Below are positions 9,867-20,926 of a DNA stretch of 64,000 nucleotides, one piece after another (position 1 is the first letter of the stretch; each line of letters begins with the position of its first letter). This stretch comes from Takashimella koratensis (lineage: Eukaryota > Basidiomycota > Tremellomycetes > Trichosporonales > Tetragoniomycetaceae). The stretch covers positions 434,001-498,000 of the forward strand of contig BCKT01000012.1 in NCBI GenBank assembly GCA_003116875.1, given 5' to 3'. A model generated the notes under the pieces. It was not told where the DNA came from, did not search any database, and saw nothing but the letters and a program-made list of their open reading frames with translations. The translations under genes were made by a program, and so were the position numbers.

Positions 9867-12173
9867 ATGGCGTTCTCAACACGGTCCTCGCGTCTCGCCT
9901 TTTTGGCATTGTTCGCTCTCCCCTCTGCGCTGGCGGTGAGTCTGGCACCATGCTCGCGACGCCTTTACCTATCACTGACACCTGCCGTTCCTCGTTTGCC
10001 ACACATTGCAGCAAGACTTCACTTTCACCCTCTCCCCCGCGTCCTTCACCCAGTTCTGCTTGGCACCCGCATCCGCCACCGAGGGCGCTAAAGTCGTCGC
10101 AGCCGGCTGTGACGACGAGTCGAGTTCTCTTGTCTACACCAACGAGGGACAGCTCAAGTTCACCGCCAGCAATCTGTGTGTCGACGTGCACGACGGTGAC
10201 GAGTGGAACGGCAACTACCTCCAGGTCTGGGGCTGCTACGATGGTAACACCAACCAGATGTTTGATTTCCACGAGGACAGCTCGATCGAGTGGCAGGGCA
10301 AGAACTACTGCTGGGACTTGACCGATGGCGTCGGTAAGACTGGCACCCACATTCAGGTCTGGCAGTGCTACCCGGAGAACACCAACCAGAAATGGGACAT
10401 CATTGAGATCGAGGAGGTCGACGAGTGCCCCGCAGACAGCTCAGTGTTGAGCACGACAGCCACTCCCGCTGCTACCGTCGCCGCCACCAACTCGTCGCTG
10501 GCTCCTTCGGCGACTGCAGCCGTTGCAACCAACGCAACTGGGTTCAACTACACGTCCTCTTCCGCCTCTAACTCCGCGTCTGCTTTGGCCAACGCGTCGG
10601 CTTCTGCACTGGGGGACAACCTCCTTGCTGCCAACGCCAAGGCGACCTCGTCTTCGTCCACCGGGCGTGGCCACAAAGGTTCTTCCTCCACCGCTGCCGC
10701 CGCATCCTCTACCTCCAAGGGCTCGTACGCGTCGTCATCGGCTGCTGCCGCTTACTCGGCTGGTGCCTCTGCCTCCGCGTCCGCTTCCAAATCCTCTTCT
10801 GCCGCCTCTTCCTCTTCGTCAAAGGCGACTACCTCGTCCTCTTCCTCGTCTTCGGGCTACCTGATGACTTCGGGCACCAGCATCGTCACCTCCTCTGGCA
10901 CCGAGATCGTTCTTCGCGGTGTCAACATTGGCGGTTGGCTCGTGCTCGAGGACTGGATGTGCGGTATCACCGACAGCACCGACAGCGTTGGTCGATTCGC
11001 GCTTGAGACCCTCGAGTCACGATTCGGTGTGGAACAGACCGACGTCCTCATCCAGACTTGGCAGGACAACTGGCTCACCTCGTCCGATTTTGCCAACGTC
11101 GCCTCGCTCGGTTTCAACCTCGTCCGACTGCCGTTCTCGTGGCGCACCCTCATGTGGGAGAACGGCACGTGGCGCGACGACCCGTACACCCGTATGGACT
11201 GGGCGATCGCACAGGCCAAGGCAAACGGGCTTTACGTCATCCCTACTTTCCACATCTGGCAGGGTCAGCAGGCGGACTACTCTTTGATCTCGGAGAACTC
11301 GGACGCAGGCCAGGCCGAGCGTGACGAGGCCGCGGCTATCTGGAAGCAGGTCGCCGCTCACTACGTCGGCGAGTCCCAAATTGTTGCGTTCGACATCATC
11401 AACGAGCCTACGGGATCGTACGCCAACAACTTGCAGCAGGACTTGTACAACGCCGTCCGTGCCTCGGACCCGAACCGCATGATCGTCATGGAGTCGATCA
11501 GCGTGCCACTCTCGACTTACGGATGGACCAACGTCGTCTACTCGGCCCATGAGTATCTCATGATGGGTGACGACCTGAGCTCGAACCAAGCTGCTTACGC
11601 GTCTGGTACTGGTAAGTCCTGACAGTAAATGACATTGAACTTGACTGACTCTTTGGTTCAGGTGCGAGTGTTTCGACCTGGGCTGGATGGAACATTCCTA
11701 GCTACGTTGGCGAGTTCATGGCCTCTGGCTCGACCCTCACTTGGCTGCTTGACCAACTCAACAACGGTGACCTGCACTGGTCTCCGTGGTGCCTCAAGAC
11801 CGTCAACATGGGTCGTTGGGGTCTTTGGAACTTTGGCGGCCAGCTTAGCGTCAACGTCAACAGCGACTCGTTCAGCTCGATCCAATCGGCCTGGTCCAAC
11901 ATGGGCAGCTTGAGCCAACAATCTGCCCAAACCTCGGCTCTCCAGTCCGCTGCCGGCGCCACGACCAAGTCGAGGAAGCGTGCGCTCCGATCCGACCAGG
12001 TGGCCGCGATCGACAAGCGCGCAATGATGGAGGCCGAGGAGGAGTTTGAAGAGCGTGACGAATCCGAGATGGAGGAGAGGGCCGAGCAGGTCAAGGCCCA
12101 CGCTGGTCGACAGACTGGCCACATGGGCAGGTCTCGCCGCACCGCGTTCGGTCACGGCCACAAGAACTTCTAA
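9867..12173 (+). CDS. Secreted GH5 glycosidase with N-terminal ricin-type lectin domain
   Basis: Exons 9867-9935, 10012-11611 and 11662-12173 give 726 residues. Residues 1-23 form a signal peptide (MAFSTRSSRLAFLALFALPS...). Residues about 24-155 form a ricin B-type beta-trefoil with LQVWGCYDGNTNQMF and IQVWQCYPENTNQKW (QxW-type repeats). A long Ser/Ala-rich linker, probably O-glycosylated, runs to about 300. The catalytic domain starts VNIGGWLVLEDW. The acid/base Glu is in DIINEP (E488) and the likely nucleophile in SYVGEF (E574), as in GH5 exo-glucanases. The tail holds Lys-Arg pairs that could be Kex2 sites, and a charged helix. A beta-1,3-glucan or related wall glucan is the likely substrate; the subfamily is uncertain. 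Confidence 0.88.
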
Positions 12174-12741
12174 GTCGATGGGCCGTCTAGGATTGAAGAA
12201 TAACGTGAACGAAACAAACGAAGAGAAGAAGCGAACACGTAACGATATCCCCTCGACGCAGGCGTCGATCCCACGAAATTCCCTCTGGTCATTCCGGTTT
12301 CTGGCTTGCTTAGAAATACCCATTTCCTCTCCCCTCTCATCATCAAAACGTATCTCAGCGCAGTCCATCTTGAATCGCATTTCCCTTTTCTCTCAAGGTC
12401 TCCAGGAGGTTGAATCTCCTAAATCTTATCGCAATTATGATCACATCACGAACCTAGCTCGAGCCGCATTGACTGGGCCGAGCATACACGACCGACACCC
12501 CTGTTCCGCCTTGATAACCGCTCTGGTAGCTAGTCAAGCTAGTCATATATCACAATGCATTGGGATTCTAGTATTCTTGATGTTTCTCTCTGGAAGCGAT
12601 ATGGCAACCGATGCGGGGTTTGACGACTCCCGTCTCACAGACAATAAATAATTCCTTCTGCTTCTGCCGCTGCACTGCATCCTCTACTTGTCGATTACAA
12701 TGATTGTATATCTCTTCTACCAATCTTAGTATCTCCCCACT
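12174..12741. other. Convergent 3' spacer
   Basis: This holds the 3' ends of the GH5 gene (+) and the amine-oxidase-like gene (-). No other feature was recognised. Confidence 0.5.
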
Positions 12742-14950
12742 TTACGTAGAAGGGGCAGACATTCTCCAAACCCACAACTTCTCCAACCACCCATTCCTCC
12801 CCTTATCCCAATCGACATTCCCGACCCCCGTCGACCCCTGGAGCCTATTCCGCCGAACCCGTGCACCAACGGCTTCACCTTTTTGACCTGATTCTGTCTT
12901 CGCTCCTGCCGTGCCCCCCACAATCTCCGCCACTACCCTTTTTGCGCTCCCCACACATCCTTCTAGCAGTGGGATGCCTGGGTACGCGTATGACCCGGCC
13001 AGATAGACGAGCGGTGGGTGATCCCCCGTCGCTGGGGGATGGATATTGGCGAGCGTCGATGGTTTCCGAAGCGGTAGTGCCCTAGTTACCGGTCAGTACC
13101 AGAACTTACCAATGGTGCATTCTACGCATGCACTTACCGGTCCATCTTGCTGATACTCAACACTGACTCGGGGTCGATAGGAACCACAGGGTTAGTCGTC
13201 TGTAGAACGACTGTCGGACTTGTTCGAGCCACGTGGGTCGCCATGGTATACACCGCTCCGCATTTCGGTGGGAAGAAAGGAGTATCGTTGCCATGTTCGG
13301 CTGGTGCGAGCGGAGTGCGAGGGCGCGAAGGAGACGTCGATGTCGACGTTGATGGAGAGAGAGGGGGTGGTGAGCGCGAGGAAGCACGGGAAGAGCTGGA
13401 TCGGGATGGTCTGAGAGACGTAGGAGGACGAGCATGTGCGTCAACGGGCAACCGAGGTTGGAAAAAGTTGATTGATCGACGATCTGGTGCAGGCGGAAGC
13501 ACCGAAAAGTCGGTGTGAGTTACGACAATTGTCTCCTGCGTTGCGTCAGCTCTTGCTCGCTAATCGTCACGATGGCAGTGACTTCGTGACACGGTCAATA
13601 CCGTACTCACCCTCGACTCGACTTCGCCCAAAGCCTTTCGCATACGTGACACCCGCCGCGCCTCGCCCTTGTCACCCGCAACCACCAAGCTGGGCTCCAG
13701 GGACCCCAGCAATGCAGCAGCTACACCCGGTTGGGTCGCAATCACCACCTTGTCCACTTCAATCTCTGTCTCTTCTCTTCCCGCATCCGCATTCGCCATG
13801 ATCACGACCGTGATCGTTCTCTCTCCAGCGCCGCGGTTGTTGTACCTCAAACTCTGGATCCTCGTCCCCAGCCTGACTCGCTGGCCTTCTTTCTCCTCGA
13901 GAGGGGCAACGAGACGTTGGGCGACCGTGCGTGCCGATGCTGAGCCGAGAATGTAATGACTTGTGCCAACGGTGAGATAGACGTAGTCGAGAACAGCGCG
14001 AGCCGGAGTGGCCCACACATCGTCCGAAGTCATGGTTCCCACCGCGGAAAAGAGTGGGACGAGCAGCGACTCAGCGAAATGTGGGAACCACCCTGCCAGT
14101 GGGGTACGCAGCGGGATCCACGAGACTGGTCGTGTGAGGAAATTGTCGACGGAAGCGACGAGCTCGCCGAGCGTCGTTGACCCATCCGAAACCCGTGGGA
14201 AGAAACCGTGCCATGAAAGGACCGCGAGCGTAAGGAACACGAGGTAACAGAACGCGTTCACGGTGAATGCTCGAAGGGCACGGAAGAGGTCGAGCGGAGT
14301 GGACCAGTGTGGGAGAGTGGGGATAGATTGACCAGACGCGCCCTCGTAGGTAAAGTACGTGGCTGCATCCAGTCGGGTGTCGTAAGGTGAGGAGAGGTGG
14401 GAAAAGGAAAAAGTGTAGACGTGGTCGAGCAAAGTGAGACCGAGGTGTCGGTACAGTGCGATCAGCAGTGGATAGTAGCCACCTTGAAACGACCGCATCG
14501 GGACGTCGAGAACATCTCGATGCTCTGGATCCCGTGTTGAAGAGGAGGAGAAGGAGCGTGGTGGTGGTGGTTGTTGCTGGGTATCGGTAATTGGAGAGCC
14601 GATGCTAACCTCCTTTCCGCTCGTCCCGCGCCGGCCGCGAAAGCTAGTACCGTCCAGAGCGCCAAGATCAACGCTCGCGGAATGAAAGCCGATGGTGTCC
14701 GACTGTAAAGGGATCACCTTTTGTCAGTATACAGATGAATCCTTTCCCCAGCATCGGTGTTTTGTACTCTCACCTTTTCCAACAACCACACGTCCGCTCC
14801 TTCTTGGTCGAGGAGGTACGCCGCGGTAAGCCCTGCAAGCCCAGATCCAACGACAGCGACGCGCATCCTAGGTCTTGATCCCTCAGGCGCGCTGCTTGCG
14901 TTGATTGCGGCCTCTTTACCTCTTGTATGGGATCGACTTCGTGACGACAT
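12742..14950 (-). CDS. FAD-dependent amine-oxidase-like oxidoreductase
   Basis: Exons 14774-14950, 13611-14702, 13138-13535 and 12742-13081 keep frame and give 668 residues. The N-terminus has the FAD-binding fold VAVVGSGLAGLTAAYLL with the following acidic WLLEK. Next comes DVPMRSFQGGYYPLLIALYRHLG, which I associate with fungal flavin-containing amine-oxidase-domain proteins (COG2907-like). The C-terminal flavin-binding segment VYLAGSYAYPGIPLLEGCVGSAKRV is intact. Several hydrophobic stretches in exon 2 could be membrane-associated. The start is ambiguous: 14977, 14950 and 14866 are all in-frame ATGs. The substrate is unknown. Confidence 0.85.
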
Positions 14951-14977
14951 TGGATCTGGACGAAAGCACAAGAGCAA

Positions 14978-17266
14978 AGTCTCAGGCTTGGCTTCAAAAT
15001 GATGTTATGGAAGAAGGGCGGAAGAAATTACATAAAACTAGTCGATTCGGGCCCTGAGTGGGGCCAGCCTGTCCAAACCTCCACCCCACGGTCCGGGGAT
15101 CGTAAGATGTGTGGAATGCTGGCGGCCCGCGGTCAGATACATGCCACTGTATGCTTATCGTACGTTGCTTCTCGCCGCTCGTTGCCCGTTGAGCAGCCTG
15201 CATGCTGTGCAATGAACGCGTGCGTTGCCTTGTCAAAGTGGGACGATGATGAGCTCGGGTATCAGTGGGAAAATGGCGATGGGTTCTTTGAGGCGCCAAG
15301 TCGCTGGCAGGTGGGATCCGGAAAAATCGGGAAAAGTTGTTATGGTGCGTCCCGCTTCTTCGATTTCGCAAATCCTCTCATGGTCTTCTTCAATAGCCAC
15401 AGTAGAGAGAAAGCAGGTTGAACGAACCTGATGCAAAGAGCTGCCATATATCAGTAACTGACGGCAGTCACAGGGCAAACGAAGCTTCTCTTACACTTTA
15501 TCTTTCTGGATACGCAGTTGAGCAACTCAAGGACAAGCCCTCGCTCGGCACGCGAGCACTTCCACTCGATACTCACGTGATTCATTTGCCAGAGCTTCAT
15601 CTTTAGGTTGGCTGATCGAAGGAGGAGATGGATGAATGGTGATCGACAAGAAACGATCGCGCGATCTACGCATCTCTGCGCAGCTCCGAATAACTCGCTG
15701 AGGGCTGTTGACGACAGGAAGGGTATTCAGAGGGTGACTGCAAGAGCGGTCCAAGTCAGGACCCAAACAAGGAACGACAGGTACATCGTCGACCACAGGG
15801 AACGGGTTCCGAGGAACGACAGCATCGACCAAGCAACGGCACGGAGGAATTCCCTACTTTGTTCTTTTTGGCTTCGGTTCTACCACTGCGTTAAGAGTGA
15901 TCGACGGTATCGCATGCAATGGTACGTTGCAAGAAAGGGGTGAGTTACATTGAGTGACAGAGCATAGTCCAGTCTGTCATATCGCGTGCCCCATTCTGCA
16001 CCCCCACAGAACCTGCTGAGCGACAAAGTCCGCTCTTTGGCTCAAAAACGCCTCCCTAAGCGCCGGGACGGCTCTGGGGCTGAGCGATCTGAACCTCGGA
16101 GACAAACCGCAGTGCTGGAAAGCCGTCGATCGTCGGAGAAAAGGTCTTTATCGGCAGGCGTCGCGGGTTTTGTCTTTTCGCTCCGATGGAGAAGGAGTCA
16201 TTCTACCAATAAGAACTCTCGGAAAACAAGCAAGCCCATAACAATTCAAGAAACGATTGGGTCAGTCGGCCTGCTCCGAAGTACGACGGGCCCCAGGTGA
16301 TGAGGTAAAAGCCGCTGAATAAGCCAGAAACCGGTCGATCGATTTACGCCCCGACGGTCAATATGGTAGGCTCCCCACGAGAACGAGTCATGCGTCGCAC
16401 CTTTCTCGGTCATAAGCTTGCTTCCATCTGGCTCTCTGACGTGCCCCTAGAACGCTACAGCGCGGTGGGGTGGACGCGCTGTGCCGGGCATCTCGATCGC
16501 ACAGACGCCAGCCCGGCCAAGAGTCAAGGGCGAGAGCAGAGAACAAAAAGCCCAGAGGATATATAAGTCAATCGTTGACCCTGAGCACCCGTTTTTTATT
16601 TTTTGTTTCCTCCACAAAGCTTCCCGCCTGCGACAATGTGAAACCTCGATCGCATAAGCAACGAGCCGGTTTACAAGGCAGGGAGCACACGCTTCCCTGC
16701 GCAATCCCTTCCTACGGATCCGCAGACCGCTAACCAGTGTGTACCTTGTTTACCCTGTCTTTGGCACCCAGCTCATTTGCTGTTCTGGGGTCGGGCGGTT
16801 AGTCACTGTAGGGCTTGTGCCGTCGATCATTGCCTGCTCGCTCATCATCATCTGCCGCCAGCCGACGATTAGACCAGGACACTACATTCTTCCGCCCCTG
16901 TCTACCTTGTGACGAGCGTGCTCCTCGAGTCTCTCGCAACAGCCATCTGACGACGAAAATCATCCGGCCGGGACAAGGGACGGCCGATCGTCGGAGGACT
17001 GTGGTCCACAGCGCCATGGCGTACCCCTCTGGCAATCTTTTCTGCTGTTCGTTTCCGAAGAAACCGAAAACGACGGGAGGGGAGTGGAAAAAAGGCCACC
17101 TCGTCATTCACTATTGACAGACCGCGGGACAGGGGACGTCGTCAATCGTCATTACTGATGAATGGGTTGGGGGGGCAAGAATGATGCATGTATGGGAAGA
17201 CGCCTCATTTCTTTTCACGTCGATCAGATCAGCAGCATCCATCCGACGGCCGGGAACGCGGGCATG
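14978..17266. other. Long intergenic region before the bZIP leader
   Basis: I found no gene, RNA or repeat that can be supported in these 2.3 kb. They hold the promoter of the amine-oxidase-like gene (-) and upstream DNA of the bZIP gene (+). Confidence 0.4.
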
Positions 17267-19256
17267 GGCTCCAGAAAACCTTCCTCGGTCGGGTCGGCCC
17301 GTCTCTTTTTAGACACCCCCTGGCTTGCTTGACGTCAAGCCAAGTACAACCGAGACGCTTTTCACGCTGTTCTTTCCCATACATAACCACTACACTCCAC
17401 TGAGTTGGTCTACCCTTCACTTCCCCCCCCCCCTCCCCCCACTCCGGTCCGTTGTGGTGCCAAAAAACCTTGATTCGAACAGGGCTTCTAGTCGCTCACC
17501 TTCGGCATTTGCGCATCTCTCGGCATCCGGCCCAGCTAACAGGGATCGCCCTATTCGCCGCTTTCACCCCTGTTTTTTTTGCTTCCACGCGGGTCCGCAC
17601 TAGATCAGACACCGTTTCGGCACGACGTTCAAGATCTCGAGATCATCTGTCCCCATCATCGGAGTGCTAGCCAAGCTGTTAAACTACACCGCCCCGTCCG
17701 TCTTTCTCTCCCTCACACTCGCTCCTCCCGTCCGCCTCTCCTTCCTAGTCGGCACGCTACTTGCCATACACGACGCTCGCTATATGCGTGGAAGCGGAGC
17801 AGAACACGCCAAAATAGTCCCAGCCTGCGCTAGCCTTGTCCTTCTTTCGGCTTCGTTTCGTTTCGAGCACCTGACGTCGACATCTCAACTCGCCGGCATC
17901 GACCGTTGTTCTTTGTGCGCCCAACCTTTTCCCGCATTTCGCTCCGCTCTCTTTCACTAGTGCGGCATTCGTCAACAGACCTAGCCACGAACGACTGTGC
18001 TTCCGGACACTGTTCGCCTGTACCTTTGTCCGTTCTTACCTTTACTCATTACAATCCACTCGCTTCTCCGTTGCAACACACCACCTACACCGTAGGACTA
18101 GTTGAGCTTTTTTATTTTTATTTTCCCTCTGCTTTTCGGTCGTTTTCCCCCGGTTGGCCCAAATCGTACTAGCGCCTTTCCCCACCTGCGGTCACGACCC
18201 TCCCGAGCTAAGCCACCCTCCGCTTACGTCTCTCGCCCTCCCACTCTCTCCTGCCCGCTGTTCGCCTCCGTCCCTCGCGCCAACAGTAAACTGCGAAAAT
18301 CGTCCGACCGAGCACCGTGTGGGTAGCACCCAAGGCTGCCTGCCGCCTACCCTATCCACGACCTCCACCCGTCCGACACTAATTTGTTCGACAGGGCCGT
18401 GGCCTACACTCCCTCCGCCGGGGAAATCAACAGCGAGAGCGCACGAGCCCAAGGATAACCCGAGGTGAGAATTGTCCACCGCAGAGCGACTGCGTGTGCC
18501 GCTTGTTTCGTCCCTTCCTGCTTTTGGTCCGTCACTCGTCCTTGTCCGGCGCGGAGGTGGTGCTGAACTTAATGCTAGCGGCGTTGGTCTACACTACCGC
18601 GATCGCCGTCTCCAGCTGCACGACCTAGTCCTTTTTTTGACCTTTCTCCGTCTCCAATTCGAACTTTCCAACCACCTCTTCTTCTTTGACCATCTCATCG
18701 ACCCATACTTTCAACCAGCGACCACCTCATATCAATCGGCCACCGGCTGCATTCTCCTGTCTTTACCCTTGCACTGCACCGCACGCGCATCAAACCCGTA
18801 CGCCTCAATCGTTTAATTTTCCTTAAAAAGATCTCACGCCGATCGACCGCCCTTTTTCTCTCCCCGACTCCTTTTCTCTCTCTTCCAGACCGCCGTCAAA
18901 ACCGACGGGCCAGACGCTGAGGAAAAGGTCCCTGTTTCCTACCGACGGAGGTTCCCTGGAGTTTTTCTTCCACCTTTGGCCCCTTCATTTTTATTTGTAT
19001 TTTTTCCTTTTTTTATTTTACATTTCCCGAACCCCCTCGGCCCCAACGAAGCGACGTCGCAGGACCTGCTTGCAGTCATCCTACAATCATCACCCGTCAT
19101 TCGCAACCACATCACTTTTGCGTTTCGACCAACCTTCAACTGGTTCACCATCTTGCATCCGGGATCGAATCGAGCATCGCACTAGTCGCCGCTTCGCACT
19201 CGTGTCCCGTTCAGGTCCCGCCCTAATTCGCACACGTTCCTGGAAAGGCCGCTACG
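17267..19256 (+). promoter_or_regulatory. Putative ~2 kb ATG-depleted 5' leader of the bZIP gene
   Basis: Only two ATG triplets occur on the + strand in 1,990 nt, while the 100 nt upstream contain several. The stretch is pyrimidine-rich. The two ATGs open short frames at 17784-17960 (58 codons) and 18572-18628 (18 codons). A donor-like GTGAGA at 18465 and a strong acceptor TCTTCCAG ending at 18888 could splice out the second one. Depletion of ATG suggests that this is transcribed leader rather than spacer. Confidence 0.5.
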
Positions 19257-20926
19257 ATGCAGTCGATGGCCGGACCCAGTATGATGGAGGATGGTGACAA
19301 TCGCTCGCGAAACGCTAAGGCGCAGCGCCGCCATCGAGAGAAACGCAAAGCGCATCTCAAATCTGTGAGTATTTTCGGCCCCTCATTGCTCTCCGACGCC
19401 ATCAACAGAGTCGTCGAGCCCATGCCACCCCCCGCCAGCGTTATCAACGCACCTGCTTTTAAAGAAGCTTTTTTGTGTCGTGCCTTTGTGCCTAAATCGC
19501 TGACAACCTTCAACCTTGTCTTGCAATCCTCCCACCGTCCCATCCATCGTTGCATGTCTTGCCTGCTCGTCGACCTGTGTTCACGAACGCGGATGGCTCT
19601 TATCGCATTCCTCGCTGCCCGTCACATTTAATTGAAACATGATTTTCCTGATCCTCGACGTGATGGTTGTCGATAGTTGGAGGACACGGTGGCCGTACTG
19701 CAGGCTCAACTTGACGATGCGCGTCGGCAGCTTGGGGCAGCTGCGTATGCGAACGCCGGACGGTTCTCGCCTGGGTCCAAAGACATGGCTCAGATGGCAG
19801 CGGAGAACGCGTATTTGAGGTCCGAGAATGCGGACCTGCGGAGACAGCTGTACGGTGGACGGCCCAACTACGGAGGTCCCAGTAATCACATCGAATCGGC
19901 ACCGTCGTCGCTCCCACCGCCCCAAATGATGGACCACGAGGTCAAAGACAACCAGGAGTGGTCTGGAGAAGTCAAGCATGAGTACCCGTCGTACGCTCAG
20001 ACTGTGGTTGGAAGTTCACCCAGGGTTCCACATTCTAGACAAGTGAGTTGGTTTTGACATGGGCTGTTCCCGCGATTTTCTTGCGTCTCATCTCGTCCAA
20101 AGTGTTAAACTCATGCCTTCTCCTCTCTTGTGTCTACTTCACAAATCCAGGAGCCACCAGAACCGAATTCAGGACCTTCAAGCTCTACCTCCTCTTACCC
20201 CCAACTGGACCACTTTGGCAATCCGGTAGGCCAACCACGAGTGTCGACCGCCTCGTCCACCCGGAGTCGTATGATGTCAGCCTCATCCGTGAGTTTCTTT
20301 TCGCATCTGAGATGTTACGGTCAACCCAATTTCGGTGCTGTGGCGACCGCTCGGCTAGAAGAAGGGAGCCAGGGCATCGCCTATCATGGGAAAGAAATGA
20401 GTCCTGACACATTAGAATGCACAGGCCCCAGCTGCCTCGCCCTACGTTGCTTCAGCCTCCTTCAACAACGATTCTCGAGGACACATGCACTCTTCGTCAC
20501 AGTCGCATCCGTCTCAACCGCAAACTCCGCACCATGCGCCCGTGGATGGCCGGTACCCCCCTCCTGTTCGATACGAGTCGACTGTGTACCCTCAGCAGCC
20601 TCCGCCACATAGTATGCCTCGCTCGTCGATCTATCATTCGCCAGTGGACACGTATCGCCCAGAAGGTGACATGCACTGGGGACCAGAGGTGAGTGACAGG
20701 TATGCGGTCATTTGAGCGGGAGTTTCTCTTTAGAAGGCTGTTCTTTTCTTGGAGATTTCGATCACGCGGGACAGCTGAGCAAGTGACTGATCATGATTTG
20801 TCCTCTTTTGGTTAGGCTGGACCACCTCCCTTTCCTGGTCAGGTTCCGTACGTGGGCCAATACGACAGTTCACAGCCACCACCACCCCCGCCTCAAGAGG
20901 AGTGGCGACCTGATGCTGCTCACTAG
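19257..20926 (+). CDS. bZIP transcription factor
   Basis: Exons 19257-19364, 19677-20042, 20151-20288, 20425-20688 and 20816-20926 keep phase 0 throughout and give 328 residues. The basic region NRSRNAKAQRRHREKRKAH fits N-x7-R-x9-L, followed by LEDTVAVL. The heptad series is short, but a second coiled-coil segment (AENAYLRSENADLRRQL) follows at about residue 80-97. The rest is Pro/Ser/Gln-rich and lacks other domains. The nuclear role is inferred from the family. The first intron is 312 nt, far longer than the others here, and separates the basic region from the zipper exactly. Unspliced mRNA would end at 19631 after 124 codons with no zipper. Confidence 0.88.

Noticed and set aside
10441..10864. 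Other-frame products over the GH5 linker
   Set aside because: These are shadows of the Ser/Ala-rich linker codons.
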